64,000 nucleotides of DNA from CAYSUS01 sp964434165 (lineage in GTDB: Bacteria; Planctomycetota; Planctomycetia; Pirellulales; Thermoguttaceae). The translations under genes and the position numbers were made by a program. Positions 34,420-43,242 of this stretch are shown here, piece by piece. The stretch is from NCBI GenBank assembly GCA_964434165.1, contig CAYSUS010000039.1, positions 1-64,000 on the forward strand. The letters are read 5' to 3'. The notes under the pieces were generated by a model. That model was not told the origin of the DNA and made no database searches. It saw only the letters and a program-made list of their open reading frames with translations. Numbering within the stretch: the stretch's first letter is position 1; every line of letters starts with the position of its first letter.

Positions 34420-35549
34420 GGAGCCTCCGAAACCATTTGATCCCTGAGTATGTCGGGCGGCGCAAGAATCCGTCCCTGGCGGTTGAAGTCTGTCGGCTGC
34501 GTTGGAGCGACAATCACCTGCGTCAGCTTCAGCTGTTCGGCAATGGCGTCAGCGAGCCGAGCATCGCCAGGGCGTTCGGTGTCATCGCAAACGAAGATCG
34601 TTCGTTCGTGAGCCAGCTTTCGAATGTGCGGCAAGATTCCCAAGCGTCCACCACAGTCGGCCGGAGGACCATCGATGAGAATCAGATCGAATGGCCCTTG
34701 AGGCTGCCAGTCATACCAAGGAGGGTCGCCGACCAACCGGCAAAGATGGACCTCGGGCGTGGGCGCCGCGAATCGTTCGTCGTGCTCCAGGGCAAGATGG
34801 TCACAGCCCGACGAGACAAACAACTGCGAGGAAAGTCCCGAACCGCACTCGAGCGTTCGCATGCCAGGGCGCAGCAGTCGTTGCAGATGCTTTGCCAGCG
34901 TGGGGCCGATGGTCCAGGCAGAGTAAGCGGCTGCGGAAGGCGATTCGCCGATGAAATCGCTGGCCTCACGGAGATCGGTCACGAGGTTGTCTCCCAGCGC
35001 CGAGTTCTTCAGTCCGATGTGCTGGGCCAAGCTGGGCGTGTGATACCAGCAGTCGAGGCCCGCACCGACCGCCCAACGGCCCACGATGGCATCAACGCGA
35101 CTGAATGACTCGACGTCCGATAGCTCCACGAGCATGCGCTTTGCCGTTGCTGGCGGAATGACCCAGCACTGTGCCGCCACCAAATGCCAACCATGATTCT
35201 CGCAGTGCCAGCCGGCCGAGTTGCGGCGATAGGCTCCCGGACAAAACGGAGAACAGAGCGCCGACTGTTCAGAAGGCCAGAGCGTTTCTTCCAGGTAACT
35301 CCGCAGATCTCGACAGAAGATCACGTCGTCCTGCACCGTCACGTAAGCCGTTGCGTCAGGATGCGCGTCGACGAGACGGCTGAGGGCCGCCAGCCAAGTG
35401 GGCCAGGAACCGGCCTGGGATACATCTTCCACCACCAGCGGATTGGCAAAACCTGCCGCGGCCAAGCTGGCAAGCGTCCGCTTGAGTGTGCTCCGCGGCC
35501 GGGGAGCGGTCGTTACGGCAACAGCCCAGCGCCAAGTAGCGATCATCAT
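34416..35549 (-). CDS. Glycosyltransferase-like N-domain fused to SAM-dependent methyltransferase-like domain
   Basis: A 377-aa protein. Residues 1-170 look like a GT-A-type domain (AVTTAPRPRSTLKRTLASL, LVVEDVSQAG, VTVQDDVIFCRDLR as a possible DxD equivalent). Residues 215-350 form a class I methyltransferase fold: RTLECGSGLSSQLF, HLALEHDERFAA and FDLILIDGPPADCGGR, the Methyltransf_24-like pattern. The fused pair would add and methylate a sugar, a common way of capping glycans. The start at 35549 is the first of two consecutive ATGs; its ATGA overlaps the upstream gene stop. Methyltransferase assignment is firmer than the sugar-transfer part. Confidence 0.65.
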   Translation of the reverse strand: MMIATWRWAVAVTTAPRPRSTLKRTLASLAAAGFANPLVVEDVSQAGSWPTWLAALSRLVDAHPDATAYVTVQDDVIFCRDLRSYLEETLWPSEQSALCSPFCPGAYRRNSAGWHCENHGWHLVAAQCWVIPPATAKRMLVELSDVESFSRVDAIVGRWAVGAGLDCWYHTPSLAQHIGLKNSALGDNLVTDLREASDFIGESPSAAAYSAWTIGPTLAKHLQRLLRPGMRTLECGSGLSSQLFVSSGCDHLALEHDERFAAPTPEVHLCRLVGDPPWYDWQPQGPFDLILIDGPPADCGGRLGILPHIRKLAHERTIFVCDDTERPGDARLADAIAEQLKLTQVIVAPTQPTDFNRQGRILAPPDILRDQMVSEAP

Positions 35550-36598
35550 GCCGCCTCCCTCGCCGCATCGGCCACAGATTCGAACAAAGCACGCCAGCCC
35601 GCCCAGACCTTCTCGGCATTGGCGAAATCGTCCACCAGCCGCCGGTGCGCCGCCGTAATGACCCGCATTCGCAAGTCCTCGTCGTAAGCGAGCATGGCCG
35701 TGTAATGGGCAAGCTCCTCGTCGCAGCTGCCGAGAAAACCAGTGACGCCGTGCTCGATCATCTCGCGCCAACCCCATTCGTTCTGGGCGACGATCGGCAC
35801 GCCGGCTGCCATTGCCTCCAGTCCGGCACGCGGCCAGTTCTCCCGCGCGCCGCCATTGACCGGCAAGAGGCAATGTAGCGTGGCGAAGAACTGCTGCACC
35901 GGAATCGCCATCGGCTTGAGGCAATCGGCCCACGGCGGGGGCTCGCCGAGTTTCTGATGCGTACGGTCGTCCATGCCGAGCATCAGCGCCCGCTTGCCCG
36001 CGTATTGGATGCGGTTATAGATTGGCCAGGTGTTACTCGACCATTTATCGAGATCGGGTCGGGCCACGCGGCCGACGACGAACGTTTCATCCTTGCCGTG
36101 CGGACGGGGGCGCAGCTCCCATTCATCAAGGTCGAACGCGCCGCGAATGAGGTGGCCGGTCGACGGCTCGTAGCCGTATTCCGCCAATTGCGGTTCGATT
36201 TCTTGCCGCTGGAAATCCGACTGGAACACCAGTGCGTCGGGGAGTCCGTGCTCGGCGAAGCAGTTCTTTTCGTGATCGAACAGGAACGTCATGCAGTTGA
36301 CCCACACCAGCGGGCAACCGAGGGCGCGGAAGCGATGCGCGTGGGCGGTGAACTGGTGATTGCACATGCCCACCACCGGCGAACCGGGGAGCGCATCGAT
36401 GCTCTCTAGCTCGGCCGGAGCTACCGAGTGCGTAATGCAGCCCAGCGCATCGAGCCGCTTTCGCCAGGCGACGTCGCCGCCCCAGGTAGGAATCAAATGC
36501 ACCTCGACCCCTTGCGAGCACCAGAGCTTGATCGTGTGCCAAGCCTCGGTGTTCGCCCCGCCCATCTCGCCTGGATAGCCGATAAGAAATACACGCAT
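35546..36598 (-). CDS. GT-B fold glycosyltransferase (GT4/GT1-like)
   Basis: A 350-aa protein. The N-terminus MRVFLIGYPGEMGGANTEAW is the first Rossmann strand with the GGAN loop; the C-terminal half has FVVGRVARPDLDKWS, LHCLLPVNGGARENWPRAGLEAMAAGVPIVA and NEWGWREMIEHGVTGFL, the GT4-type donor-binding E(x7)E region. The ATG at 36598 is preferred for AGGAGG 8 bases upstream. It is the first of three sugar-transfer genes and follows the Ser-rich fibre gene after a 53-base gap. A role in decorating that fibre is likely but inferred. Confidence 0.75.
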   Translation of the reverse strand: MRVFLIGYPGEMGGANTEAWHTIKLWCSQGVEVHLIPTWGGDVAWRKRLDALGCITHSVAPAELESIDALPGSPVVGMCNHQFTAHAHRFRALGCPLVWVNCMTFLFDHEKNCFAEHGLPDALVFQSDFQRQEIEPQLAEYGYEPSTGHLIRGAFDLDEWELRPRPHGKDETFVVGRVARPDLDKWSSNTWPIYNRIQYAGKRALMLGMDDRTHQKLGEPPPWADCLKPMAIPVQQFFATLHCLLPVNGGARENWPRAGLEAMAAGVPIVAQNEWGWREMIEHGVTGFLGSCDEELAHYTAMLAYDEDLRMRVITAAHRRLVDDFANAEKVWAGWRALFESVADAAREAA

Positions 36599-36651
36599 GA
36601 GCCACGCCTCCTGAAACAGCATGATTGGTTTATTGACATGATAACACTTGA

Positions 36652-38403
36652 CTACTCCGTCGGTGAGTCTGAGGACGATCCGGAGTTGTGATTGTCGGTG
36701 TCTTGCCACCAACTGCTGGACAGCAAACTGGATGAATCGCTGGACGACGGATGCACAGCGGTTTCGGACGAAGAGCCGCTGGATGTACCGGACGAGCCTG
36801 GCTCCGAGGAAGACGGCGCACTCGAAGAAATGGACGAAGACGGACGGGATGATGAACTACCGGAACTGCTGCTAGGCGATGGGCTGCCGGAGCTGCCAGA
36901 GCTAGAGGATGATGATGGGGTCGCTAATGAGGAACTACTGCTCGACGGATTCAACGATGAACTTGAGCTGCTCGACGAACTGCTGCTCGATGGTTCGGAC
37001 AGTGATGAACTGGATGAACCGCTTGAGGACGATCCCTCGGAACTCGAAGACGGCAATGGCGTCGAAGACGAACTGGAAGATTCACTCAAAGACGAACTCG
37101 ACGATGGCAGGCTCGACGACGAGCCGGAAGGGCTTGAACTTGACGACGAACTTTCGGGACTGCTGGAGGAACTCGAGCAACATTCACAGCAGCAACAGCC
37201 GGCCTGGTGGCTGAACGTCCACGGACCTTCCTCTCGCGTCAACGATCCGCCTGAAAGGCAAATGGAAACCGCCCGCGTGTAGACATTCAGCTTGTCGGAT
37301 TCACAGCGGACATCGGTTTCGTAGATCGTCACGCAGCTCTGCGGTCCGCTGCTGGATGAATCACCACTGGAAGAGCCGCTGCTGCTCGAAGATCCCGACG
37401 AACTGCTGCCCGATGAACCGGAGGAACTCGACGATCCGCTGCTGGAGCCGGATGAACTACCGCTTGATGATGACGAGCCGGAAGAACTGCTGGAGTAACC
37501 AGACGACGATGATCCCGAAGACGAGGCCGACGAACTCGACGAATCGCAACAACCTTCGCCGAGTTGCACGACCTCCCACTTGCGGCTGTCGGCCATCCAC
37601 TTGGCCCAGCCGAACGTGCCAGCAGGAACGCTTTCCGCCGGATCACAGCACTCTCCAGACGATTGCGGCTGGCAAACGTCGGGGCAAACAACGCCGATCG
37701 AATCGTAAACGGTGAACGGGCAGTCGACCTCGCACCATTTCAATTCGTCCGGCATCGGCGTCGGACAGGGCGGATTGGTTTTCGAGCCGTTGTAGATGAC
37801 CCGAACAGCCGAGGCGGAACCGCAACGGGCCAGCGGCGTGATCAGCTTGAATCGCCGCATGTCGTCGGGATAGTTCGACAAACGCACGACGGCCCATTGC
37901 CCGCCGGTTCCACCCTCGCGCCAGAGAATCTTGGCCGAACCGGCGGGCCGACTGATCAGTGCCGTCGGATCGCAATGCTTCACGTCGGCGAATTCGTGAC
38001 AGGGGTCCTCGACCTCGATGTAAGCCGGGCAGACACCGGAAACCCACGCGCGGCCGATCTTGCCGTCGCGCAGCGGATCGAGCAGGATGGCAAACCGTGT
38101 GAAATGAAGCGGGTGCTTCGGTTTGACGCCTTCCAACGCGACCTGGTTCTTGAACTCGCGCAGGTGTTCGCCGGGCGAGATGATGGGCGAGTCGATTCCG
38201 AGCACGTGAAAACGCAGCCGGTCGTCGCCGCTGTTGTTGCGGACCTTGATGATGTCAGCCTGGCGGACTTGGTCGAGCGCCTCGGCGAGTTGGTCGTGCT
38301 TCTTGCCCTTCTGTTCTCGAACGGTGTCGAGAAATGAGTTCCAGACTTCCGCCGAGACATCGAGCGGCTGGCCGGCCTGGGTCTTTTTGTAGCGATCTCC
38401 CAT
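36652..38403 (-). CDS. Phage fibre-like protein with two polyserine blocks and a Cys-rich insert
   Basis: A 583-aa protein. Residues 1-280 form a globular head that starts MGDRYKKTQAGQPLDVSAEV and contains LWREGGTGGQWAVVRL; it probably attaches to the tail. A first Ser/Gly block (about 285-350) follows, then a Cys-rich segment (SCVTIYETDVRCESDKL ... QAGCCCCECC), then a longer second block of Ser-rich sequence with Pro, Leu and Glu breaks to near the end (SDSPTE). It sits at the end of the tail gene cluster, where fibres are normally encoded. It shares the stalk composition with the two effector proteins downstream. No enzymatic motif is seen. Confidence 0.65.
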   Translation of the reverse strand: MGDRYKKTQAGQPLDVSAEVWNSFLDTVREQKGKKHDQLAEALDQVRQADIIKVRNNSGDDRLRFHVLGIDSPIISPGEHLREFKNQVALEGVKPKHPLHFTRFAILLDPLRDGKIGRAWVSGVCPAYIEVEDPCHEFADVKHCDPTALISRPAGSAKILWREGGTGGQWAVVRLSNYPDDMRRFKLITPLARCGSASAVRVIYNGSKTNPPCPTPMPDELKWCEVDCPFTVYDSIGVVCPDVCQPQSSGECCDPAESVPAGTFGWAKWMADSRKWEVVQLGEGCCDSSSSSASSSGSSSSGYSSSSSGSSSSSGSSSGSSSGSSSSSGSSGSSSSGSSSSSGSSSGDSSSSGPQSCVTIYETDVRCESDKLNVYTRAVSICLSGGSLTREEGPWTFSHQAGCCCCECCSSSSSSPESSSSSSSPSGSSSSLPSSSSSLSESSSSSSTPLPSSSSEGSSSSGSSSSSLSEPSSSSSSSSSSSSLNPSSSSSSLATPSSSSSSGSSGSPSPSSSSGSSSSRPSSSISSSAPSSSEPGSSGTSSGSSSETAVHPSSSDSSSLLSSSWWQDTDNHNSGSSSDSPTE

Positions 38404-38405
38404 CG

Positions 38406-39191
38406 TTACGTTCCGATCCCCAGGCCAGCGAAACTCCCGTACTCGTAGACCCGCTCGACGTAGGCGGCGATCGGCTTCTTGATCAGCACTTTGGCCGCGT
38501 TGTCCTCCTCGTCGGCGAATCGCACCCACAGGTAATGCCAGCCCTCCTTAGTGATGCCGGCGATGTTGCCGAGTTGCAAACCGGCCACGTTCGGACTGGC
38601 CGCGAACCGAAACGTGATCTCCCAATCCTCGAAGCCGCGCTTCGCGCCCGACGCACCGAGAAAGAGCACCTCCCCCTTGGCAAACCCCTTGAAGCCGGCG
38701 TTGTTGACCCGGCCGGTCAGAAAGAAGAGCGTGGCCTTGTACGCACCGGTGACCAGAGCGTCGTCGATGTAATGCGTCTCGGTGAAGTTGTAGACCGGGA
38801 CCGTGATGTCGGTTCCTTCGATCTGGTCCTGGTTGACGCCGATGGCGCTTTCGAAGTCCGGCGCGATCTCGCCCGGAGCCGGGTAGCTGTTGATCGTCTC
38901 GATTGCCTGGCTGATGTGCTGCGTGCCGCCGCCCGTGTCGAACGTGAACTGCGAATCGCTTTCGAGCTTGACGTACTGAACAGAGCACTCCCAAACGCCG
39001 CCGCCCACCGTCTTGATCGTGAAGCTGTCTCGGACGAGTCCCGCATAGGTCGCCGGAGACGTGGCCGCCACAAGCGCTTTGACTTGCAGATCGTCATCCG
39101 TGCCCTGCACGACATACAAGAGCTCTGTGGTCGGGCTTTCGCTCTCGGTCGCCTCGCGGCTGTCGAATTTCTCATCAATGGTGATGGCCAT
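38406..39191 (-). CDS. Phage distal-tail/minor-tail-like protein
   Basis: A 261-aa soluble, beta-rich protein located between the tape measure and the fibre gene, the place of distal tail or baseplate hub proteins. The start MAITIDEKFDSREATESESP and mid-region WEITFRFAASPNVAGL suggest a tail-attachment structural protein. No specific family recognised. Starts 6 bases after the tape-measure gene ends. Confidence 0.6.
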   Translation of the reverse strand: MAITIDEKFDSREATESESPTTELLYVVQGTDDDLQVKALVAATSPATYAGLVRDSFTIKTVGGGVWECSVQYVKLESDSQFTFDTGGGTQHISQAIETINSYPAPGEIAPDFESAIGVNQDQIEGTDITVPVYNFTETHYIDDALVTGAYKATLFFLTGRVNNAGFKGFAKGEVLFLGASGAKRGFEDWEITFRFAASPNVAGLQLGNIAGITKEGWHYLWVRFADEEDNAAKVLIKKPIAAYVERVYEYGSFAGLGIGT

Positions 39192-39197
39192 AACGAT

Positions 39198-41186
39198 CTA
39201 CTGTGCGAAAACGAGTTTCCCTTGCTTGGCCTGGTCCACCAGGTCCTTCGTGTTGACGACGATCTGTTCGGCGGCCCGCGCCGTGCGCTCGGCCAGGTTG
39301 TCCGCGCCGAGCCCGCGGGCGGCCAGCGCGTTGAACGTGCCTTTGACTTCGACCTTGCGCTGCTCTTCACCGAGCGCACCGGCGCTGAAAGACAGACTGT
39401 CCTGGAGTTCCTTCATGCGCTCGGGTTCGCTCGACTCGGCTTCCGCCCGTTTCTTCGCCGCCTCGGCGATGGCCTCCTGCCACTCGCGGCGAGCGTCCGC
39501 CAGTTCGCCTTCCGTTTCCCCCAGGTCTTCGGCGAACTGCCGTTGCCGGCGGGCGTGTTCCTCGCGCTGCATGTCGGTGAGCGTGCTCTCGATGCCGGCC
39601 CGGTCGCGCTCGATTTGGGCGCGTCGCTCTCGTCGCTCGCGGTCCCGCCGACCGACCGCTTCCAGCATCCGGTTGTCGGCCGCCTCGTTCGCCTGGCTGG
39701 TTTCGCGATTGATCCGGTTCACCTCGGCATCGACATCGACGTCCGAATCGAAGAGCGACTTGAGCCGCACCCACGCCTTCTTGATGAAGCCGACGGTGGA
39801 GTGCCAGGTCTTGGTGAGTAAGTTGGTGAAGACCGACCAGGCGTCGGCGAGGAATCCGACCGTCTCGGTCCAAGCGACTTCGATGGCTGCCCAACCGTCG
39901 TTGAGAATCTTCGCCGCGCCGAACACAGCGTTCGTGGCGATGGAGAGGAAGAATTCTTTGAACTTGATCCACAGGCCATTGAGGAAATGGATGCCTCGCT
40001 TCCATTCCATCTTCAGCGTCAGCCACAGGATCTTCGCCGCCAATGCGAGATCGCCGGCCGCCAGTGCATCGCCGATTCCCTGCCACGCGGCGAGGGCGTC
40101 CGACTTGAGCACCTGAAACCGCTCGCCCAACCAGGCGAGCGCCTTGCCGCCGATCCCAGTCGCGTACAGCAGGTATCCGGCCAGCGCCACGACAGCGAGA
40201 ATGACCAAACCAATCGGGGTGAGCAGCAGAGCTATGATTTTTCCCAAGATGGCAATCGCGGTGCCGACAGCTCCGATGACCGCGACCAGACCGCCGATCA
40301 CCGCGCCCGCACTGGAAATCAGCGTGCCAAGAATAATGAGTGCGACGCCGGCCGCAACCACGGCGGCGGCGATCTTGAAGACCGTGACGACCAGCGTCTT
40401 GTTCTCTTTGATCCATTTGATGACCGACGTGATGAGGGGTGCGATTCGCTTCTGCATTTCCGTCAGCACCGGCGCGAGCGCCGCGCCGATCTGCACGACG
40501 ATGGCCTTCAGTTGGCGCTTCAGACGATTCAAGGCGTCGGTCAGCTCGGCCGCTGACGTGGCGTCCTCGTCCGTCATCGTGATGCCCAGCCGACGGGCCT
40601 CTTCCTGCAGCGCTTCGATGGACGCTCGTCCGCCCTCGAGCATTGGCAGCAGCTCGCGACCGCTGCGGCCGAACACGTTGAGCGCGATGCCGGCGCGAAG
40701 AGTGGGGTCTTCGATCTTGGAGATGGCCTCGGCCAAGAGCTTGAAGCGCTCCTCGGGGCTGGCTTGTTTGAACTGCTCAGCGGAGACGCCGAGCATGTCG
40801 AGCAGATCCGTGGACGTCTTCAGGCCGCGCTCGACCATCACGGAGAAGCGAGCCATCGCAGCGAGCGAGCGGTCAAGCTGGTCGATGGACGCGCCGCCTT
40901 GTTCCGCAGCAAATCCGAGTTCGCTGAGCGCCTCGGCCGAGAAACCGGTCCGCGCCCGCATCTTGTCGAGTTGGTCGCCCGTAGAAGCGAAGAGTTTTGC
41001 TGCTCCCAATAGCGGTGCGAGCATCGCGGCTCCGGCGGCCGCGACTTTGAGACCCATCGCGCGGACGCCCGCACCGAAGGCCTGCAATCGCTTCGATGCG
41101 CGGGCCAGGCCACGGACGAGGCGACTGTCCTTCGTGTAGAGTTCGACGTAGGCCGCGCCGGCGCGGATGGCTTGAGCCGAGGGCAT
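39198..41186 (-). CDS. Phage tail tape measure protein
   Basis: A 662-aa protein. The N-terminal 300 residues are alpha-helical with phage-tape-measure sequences (RLQAFGAGVRAMGLKVAAAG, LSELGFAAEQGGASIDQL, GIALNVFGRSGRELLPML). Long hydrophobic stretches near residues 270-350 (VVTVFKIAAAVVAAGVALI, GLVILAVVALAGYLLYA) are typical. A charged coiled-coil (RRDRERRERRAQIERDRAG) follows. Its length would specify a tail of roughly 90-100 nm by the usual 1.5 A per residue rule, which is an estimate. It starts 12 bases after the frameshifted chaperone frame ends. Confidence 0.9.
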   Translation of the reverse strand: MPSAQAIRAGAAYVELYTKDSRLVRGLARASKRLQAFGAGVRAMGLKVAAAGAAMLAPLLGAAKLFASTGDQLDKMRARTGFSAEALSELGFAAEQGGASIDQLDRSLAAMARFSVMVERGLKTSTDLLDMLGVSAEQFKQASPEERFKLLAEAISKIEDPTLRAGIALNVFGRSGRELLPMLEGGRASIEALQEEARRLGITMTDEDATSAAELTDALNRLKRQLKAIVVQIGAALAPVLTEMQKRIAPLITSVIKWIKENKTLVVTVFKIAAAVVAAGVALIILGTLISSAGAVIGGLVAVIGAVGTAIAILGKIIALLLTPIGLVILAVVALAGYLLYATGIGGKALAWLGERFQVLKSDALAAWQGIGDALAAGDLALAAKILWLTLKMEWKRGIHFLNGLWIKFKEFFLSIATNAVFGAAKILNDGWAAIEVAWTETVGFLADAWSVFTNLLTKTWHSTVGFIKKAWVRLKSLFDSDVDVDAEVNRINRETSQANEAADNRMLEAVGRRDRERRERRAQIERDRAGIESTLTDMQREEHARRQRQFAEDLGETEGELADARREWQEAIAEAAKKRAEAESSEPERMKELQDSLSFSAGALGEEQRKVEVKGTFNALAARGLGADNLAERTARAAEQIVVNTKDLVDQAKQGKLVFAQ

Positions 41187-41198
41187 GGTTTATGTGAA

Positions 41199-41651
41199 TC
41201 ACCTTCTGTCAACAAACACTCGTTTCAGGACGCGAATGCCGATCTTGTCGATCCGGGTACCCTCTGGGTTCGGCGTCCGCTCGACGAGCGGGTGGAACTC
41301 GGCGGGCGAGTACGGCTTCGAGCGTTTCTTCGGGTTGCGGTGGACGTTGGCCGTCAGAGCCAACACCGCCGCCGTGTGCGACCACTGGTCCTTTCGCCGC
41401 GCGTCGGCCATCCAGATCAACTCCCGGAGCGTCAGGGGACTCGGGTCCACGCCGACGATGCCGGCCAGTTGCCAGATCAGCTTCCAGGCGTCAGTTCCGG
41501 TAACTCGCCCTCTTGCAGCAGCGCTTCCAGTTGCCGATCCAGTCTCGGATCGTCCAGCCGCTTGCTCGCCGTCTCGACCGCCTTCGTCTGGAATGTCTTC
41601 AGTTTGGCCAGCGCCTTGGCCAGGACCTGGCGCTTGCCGCTCGGGAAAAAA
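41199..41651 (-). CDS. Tail chaperone extension frame, probably made by -1 ribosomal frameshift (lambda gpGT-like)
   Basis: The last about 100 codons encode a conserved-looking helical domain (TDAWKLIWQLAGIVGVDPSP, TLRELIWMADARRKDQWSH), but no ATG, GTG or TTG start lies near it. The frame is open back through the end of the upstream chaperone gene to T TTT TTC at 41651-41645. A -1 slip there gives a 245-aa fusion: 97 residues of chaperone plus 148 in the new frame. The first part of the extension is a Gly/Glu/Ala-rich linker. Position just before the tape measure is where phages keep such G/GT frameshifts. Confidence 0.65.
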   Translation of the reverse strand, partial: FFPERQAPGPGQGAGQTEDIPDEGGRDGEQAAGRSETGSATGSAAARGRVTGTDAWKLIWQLAGIVGVDPSPLTLRELIWMADARRKDQWSHTAAVLALTANVHRNPKKRSKPYSPAEFHPLVERTPNPEGTRIDKIGIRVLKRVFVDRR

Positions 41652-41935
41652 TCGACGAGTTCCTCCAGCAAAGCGGTCGTCGCGTTGTCGATGGCATCGC
41701 CGGCCATCGCGCGGCCGAACTCCTCGTCGCTGACTTCCTTCGTGTCCGCCTCGGGTTTGCAGATCGCGTAGATGACGTCGCAGAGCAGCACCGGGTCGGA
41801 GACGAGTTGCTCGATCAGCTTCCCCTCGATGGCGTCCAGAAGGTTGACCGAGAGCAGCGTCTTGACCCGCTTGATGCACTCGACGTTGACGGCGACCGTC
41901 CAGGTGCGCCCGGCGTTGTCGTTGAATGTTTTCAT
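41477..41935 (-). CDS. Tail assembly chaperone (gpG-like)
   Basis: A 152-aa protein (MKTFNDNAGRTWTVAVNVEC...) with helical middle part LLDAIEGKLIEQLVSDPVLL. It precedes the tape measure and has the size of lambda gpG (140 aa). It contains the slippery heptamer in the codons for DFFP, 55 codons before its stop. The ATG at 41935 is 17 bases past the tail-tube gene; an earlier in-frame Met would overlap that gene. Confidence 0.65.
   Translation of the reverse strand: MKTFNDNAGRTWTVAVNVECIKRVKTLLSVNLLDAIEGKLIEQLVSDPVLLCDVIYAICKPEADTKEVSDEEFGRAMAGDAIDNATTALLEELVDFFPSGKRQVLAKALAKLKTFQTKAVETASKRLDDPRLDRQLEALLQEGELPELTPGS
41645..41651 (-). other. Slippery heptamer T TTT TTC
   Basis: On the minus strand, zero-frame codons GAT TTT TTC contain the X XXY YYZ heptamer T TTT TTC. 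A tandem -1 slip re-pairs both tRNAs as TTT TTT and enters the open frame that ends at 41199. Confidence 0.6.
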
Positions 41936-41952
41936 GCGTTCCCTTCGTTGGC

Positions 41953-42396
41953 TTACGGTCCGCCGGTGATCCACTCGGGCGCGTTATCGGCGTAGGTCGG
42001 CTTGATCGATACGTCGACCAGGATGGCTTCCTCGAGCGCCTCGTTGCGGGTGAAGTTGAAGATGTCGAACGTCGCCCGCAGGCCTTCGGAGTCGGGATCG
42101 GTGATGTCGCCGTCCATCACCGCGAACTCCAGCGGCGTGTTGTTGAAAAACGCCTGGCGGATCGCGTCGAAGCCCGCATCGACCGTGTCCCAGACCATCT
42201 GGAACTCAATCGAGGCGTCTTTCAGCGTGCCGACGGTGGCCCGCCAGCCGGCGTTGGCGCGGGTGGTGACATCCGCTTCGCCTTTCTCCAGGTTCAAGGT
42301 GACGTCTTTGACGTTGCTCACCTCGACCCAGACTGGCGTCGCATAGTCACCCGTGTTGCGATAAAGATTTGCGTCCATGCCCAGTCGCGTGGCCAT
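41953..42396 (-). CDS. Phage tail tube protein
   Basis: A 147-aa beta-rich protein: VSNVKDVTLNLEKGEADVTT, RATVGTLKDASIEFQMVWD and SEGLRATFDIFNFTRNEALE. Length and pattern fit major tail tube proteins of long-tailed phages (TP901-1/lambda V-like fold). It lies between the tail-completion protein and the chaperones, the expected order. Confidence 0.75.
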   Translation of the reverse strand: MATRLGMDANLYRNTGDYATPVWVEVSNVKDVTLNLEKGEADVTTRANAGWRATVGTLKDASIEFQMVWDTVDAGFDAIRQAFFNNTPLEFAVMDGDITDPDSEGLRATFDIFNFTRNEALEEAILVDVSIKPTYADNAPEWITGGP

Positions 42397-42408
42397 GACG
42401 TTCGTCTC

Positions 42409-42810
42409 CTATCCTGTTGCCTTGACGGAACCCGCCCACTTACGGGGCAGTCGCTCCTTGGTGCTTTCCAATGCGGGGCCCATGAACGGCCGCTTCGGAT
42501 ACCGCTGCCGCTTGTACCGACCGCCGTGCTCGTGAGCCGATCCCGATTTGCCGACCTTCGTGTGCTCGGGACCGATCACAACCAAGTCGTTCTGTTTCTC
42601 GACGGCGTACAAGATCGCGCCGCGAAGCTGGCCCTTGCGGGTGCTGGGAGGCTGCCCCTCTCCGCTCGCCTTCTTGCGGCGGCGGATGCTGCGCTTGGCG
42701 GTCAGGCGAATGGTCGCGCCGGCGTGGCCGAGACTTTTGATGCTGCCCTTCTTGGTCTTGGACAGCACCTGCTTCGTGTTGTCGCGCGTTCGCGCCCGCA
42801 TGGCGATCAT
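42409..42810 (-). CDS. HK97 gp10-like head-tail/tail-component protein
   Basis: A 133-aa very basic protein. Motifs HEHGGRYKRQRYPKRPFMGPALESTKERLPRKW match the C-terminal end of HK97 gp10/virion-morphogenesis proteins (hG.. RPFl.pAle). A long basic middle section (RLTAKRSIRRRKKASGEG) is unusual. It starts 3 bases after the preceding gene ends. Confidence 0.65.
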   Translation of the reverse strand: MIAMRARTRDNTKQVLSKTKKGSIKSLGHAGATIRLTAKRSIRRRKKASGEGQPPSTRKGQLRGAILYAVEKQNDLVVIGPEHTKVGKSGSAHEHGGRYKRQRYPKRPFMGPALESTKERLPRKWAGSVKATG

Positions 42811-42813
42811 TCG

Positions 42814-43242
42814 TTACCTCACGACTCGAAACGTCAGCGTCAGCACGCTGGTGAACTGCCGTAGTTCGTCCCAATGTTCCTGCGAGTAAATGGGGGCGTG
42901 TTCCGTCTTGATCCAATGGGCGTTCGGATAAGCGGTCAGCCGCCGCAGCCGGAAGAAGTCGGCGATCTCTTCCACCAGCGACATCAACGGATCGATCTCT
43001 GCTGCATCGCCCTTCTCGAACTTCTTCTGCACCGCCACGTCGATCTGAAAGTCGTTCGTGTTCCGGCTACGGTCGCTCTTGGTGATCACGACGCCCTTGG
43101 GCACGATGCTTACGTGCAGGTCCTTCATGTCGGGCAATTCGAAGGACGGCACATAGTGCCGAGCTGCGGCGAGCGGCAGGCTCAGCGAGGCGGCATTCAG
43201 TTCCGCGACCAGGGCGTCGGCAACGTCCGTGATGACGGCCAT
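42814..43242 (-). CDS. Phage tail terminator/minor tail-like protein
   Basis: A 142-aa protein starting MAVITDVADALVAELNAAS, with an alpha/beta composition (LHVSIVPKGVVITKSDRSR, DFQIDVAVQKKFEKGD) similar to tail-completion (tail terminator) proteins. Start chosen by TGATG overlap with the upstream gene. Identity is supported mainly by position. Confidence 0.55.
   Translation of the reverse strand: MAVITDVADALVAELNAASLSLPLAAARHYVPSFELPDMKDLHVSIVPKGVVITKSDRSRNTNDFQIDVAVQKKFEKGDAAEIDPLMSLVEEIADFFRLRRLTAYPNAHWIKTEHAPIYSQEHWDELRQFTSVLTLTFRVVR

Noticed and set aside
36692..37282. Acidic repetitive plus-strand frame
   Set aside because: Same cause: complement of the Ser-rich fibre gene.
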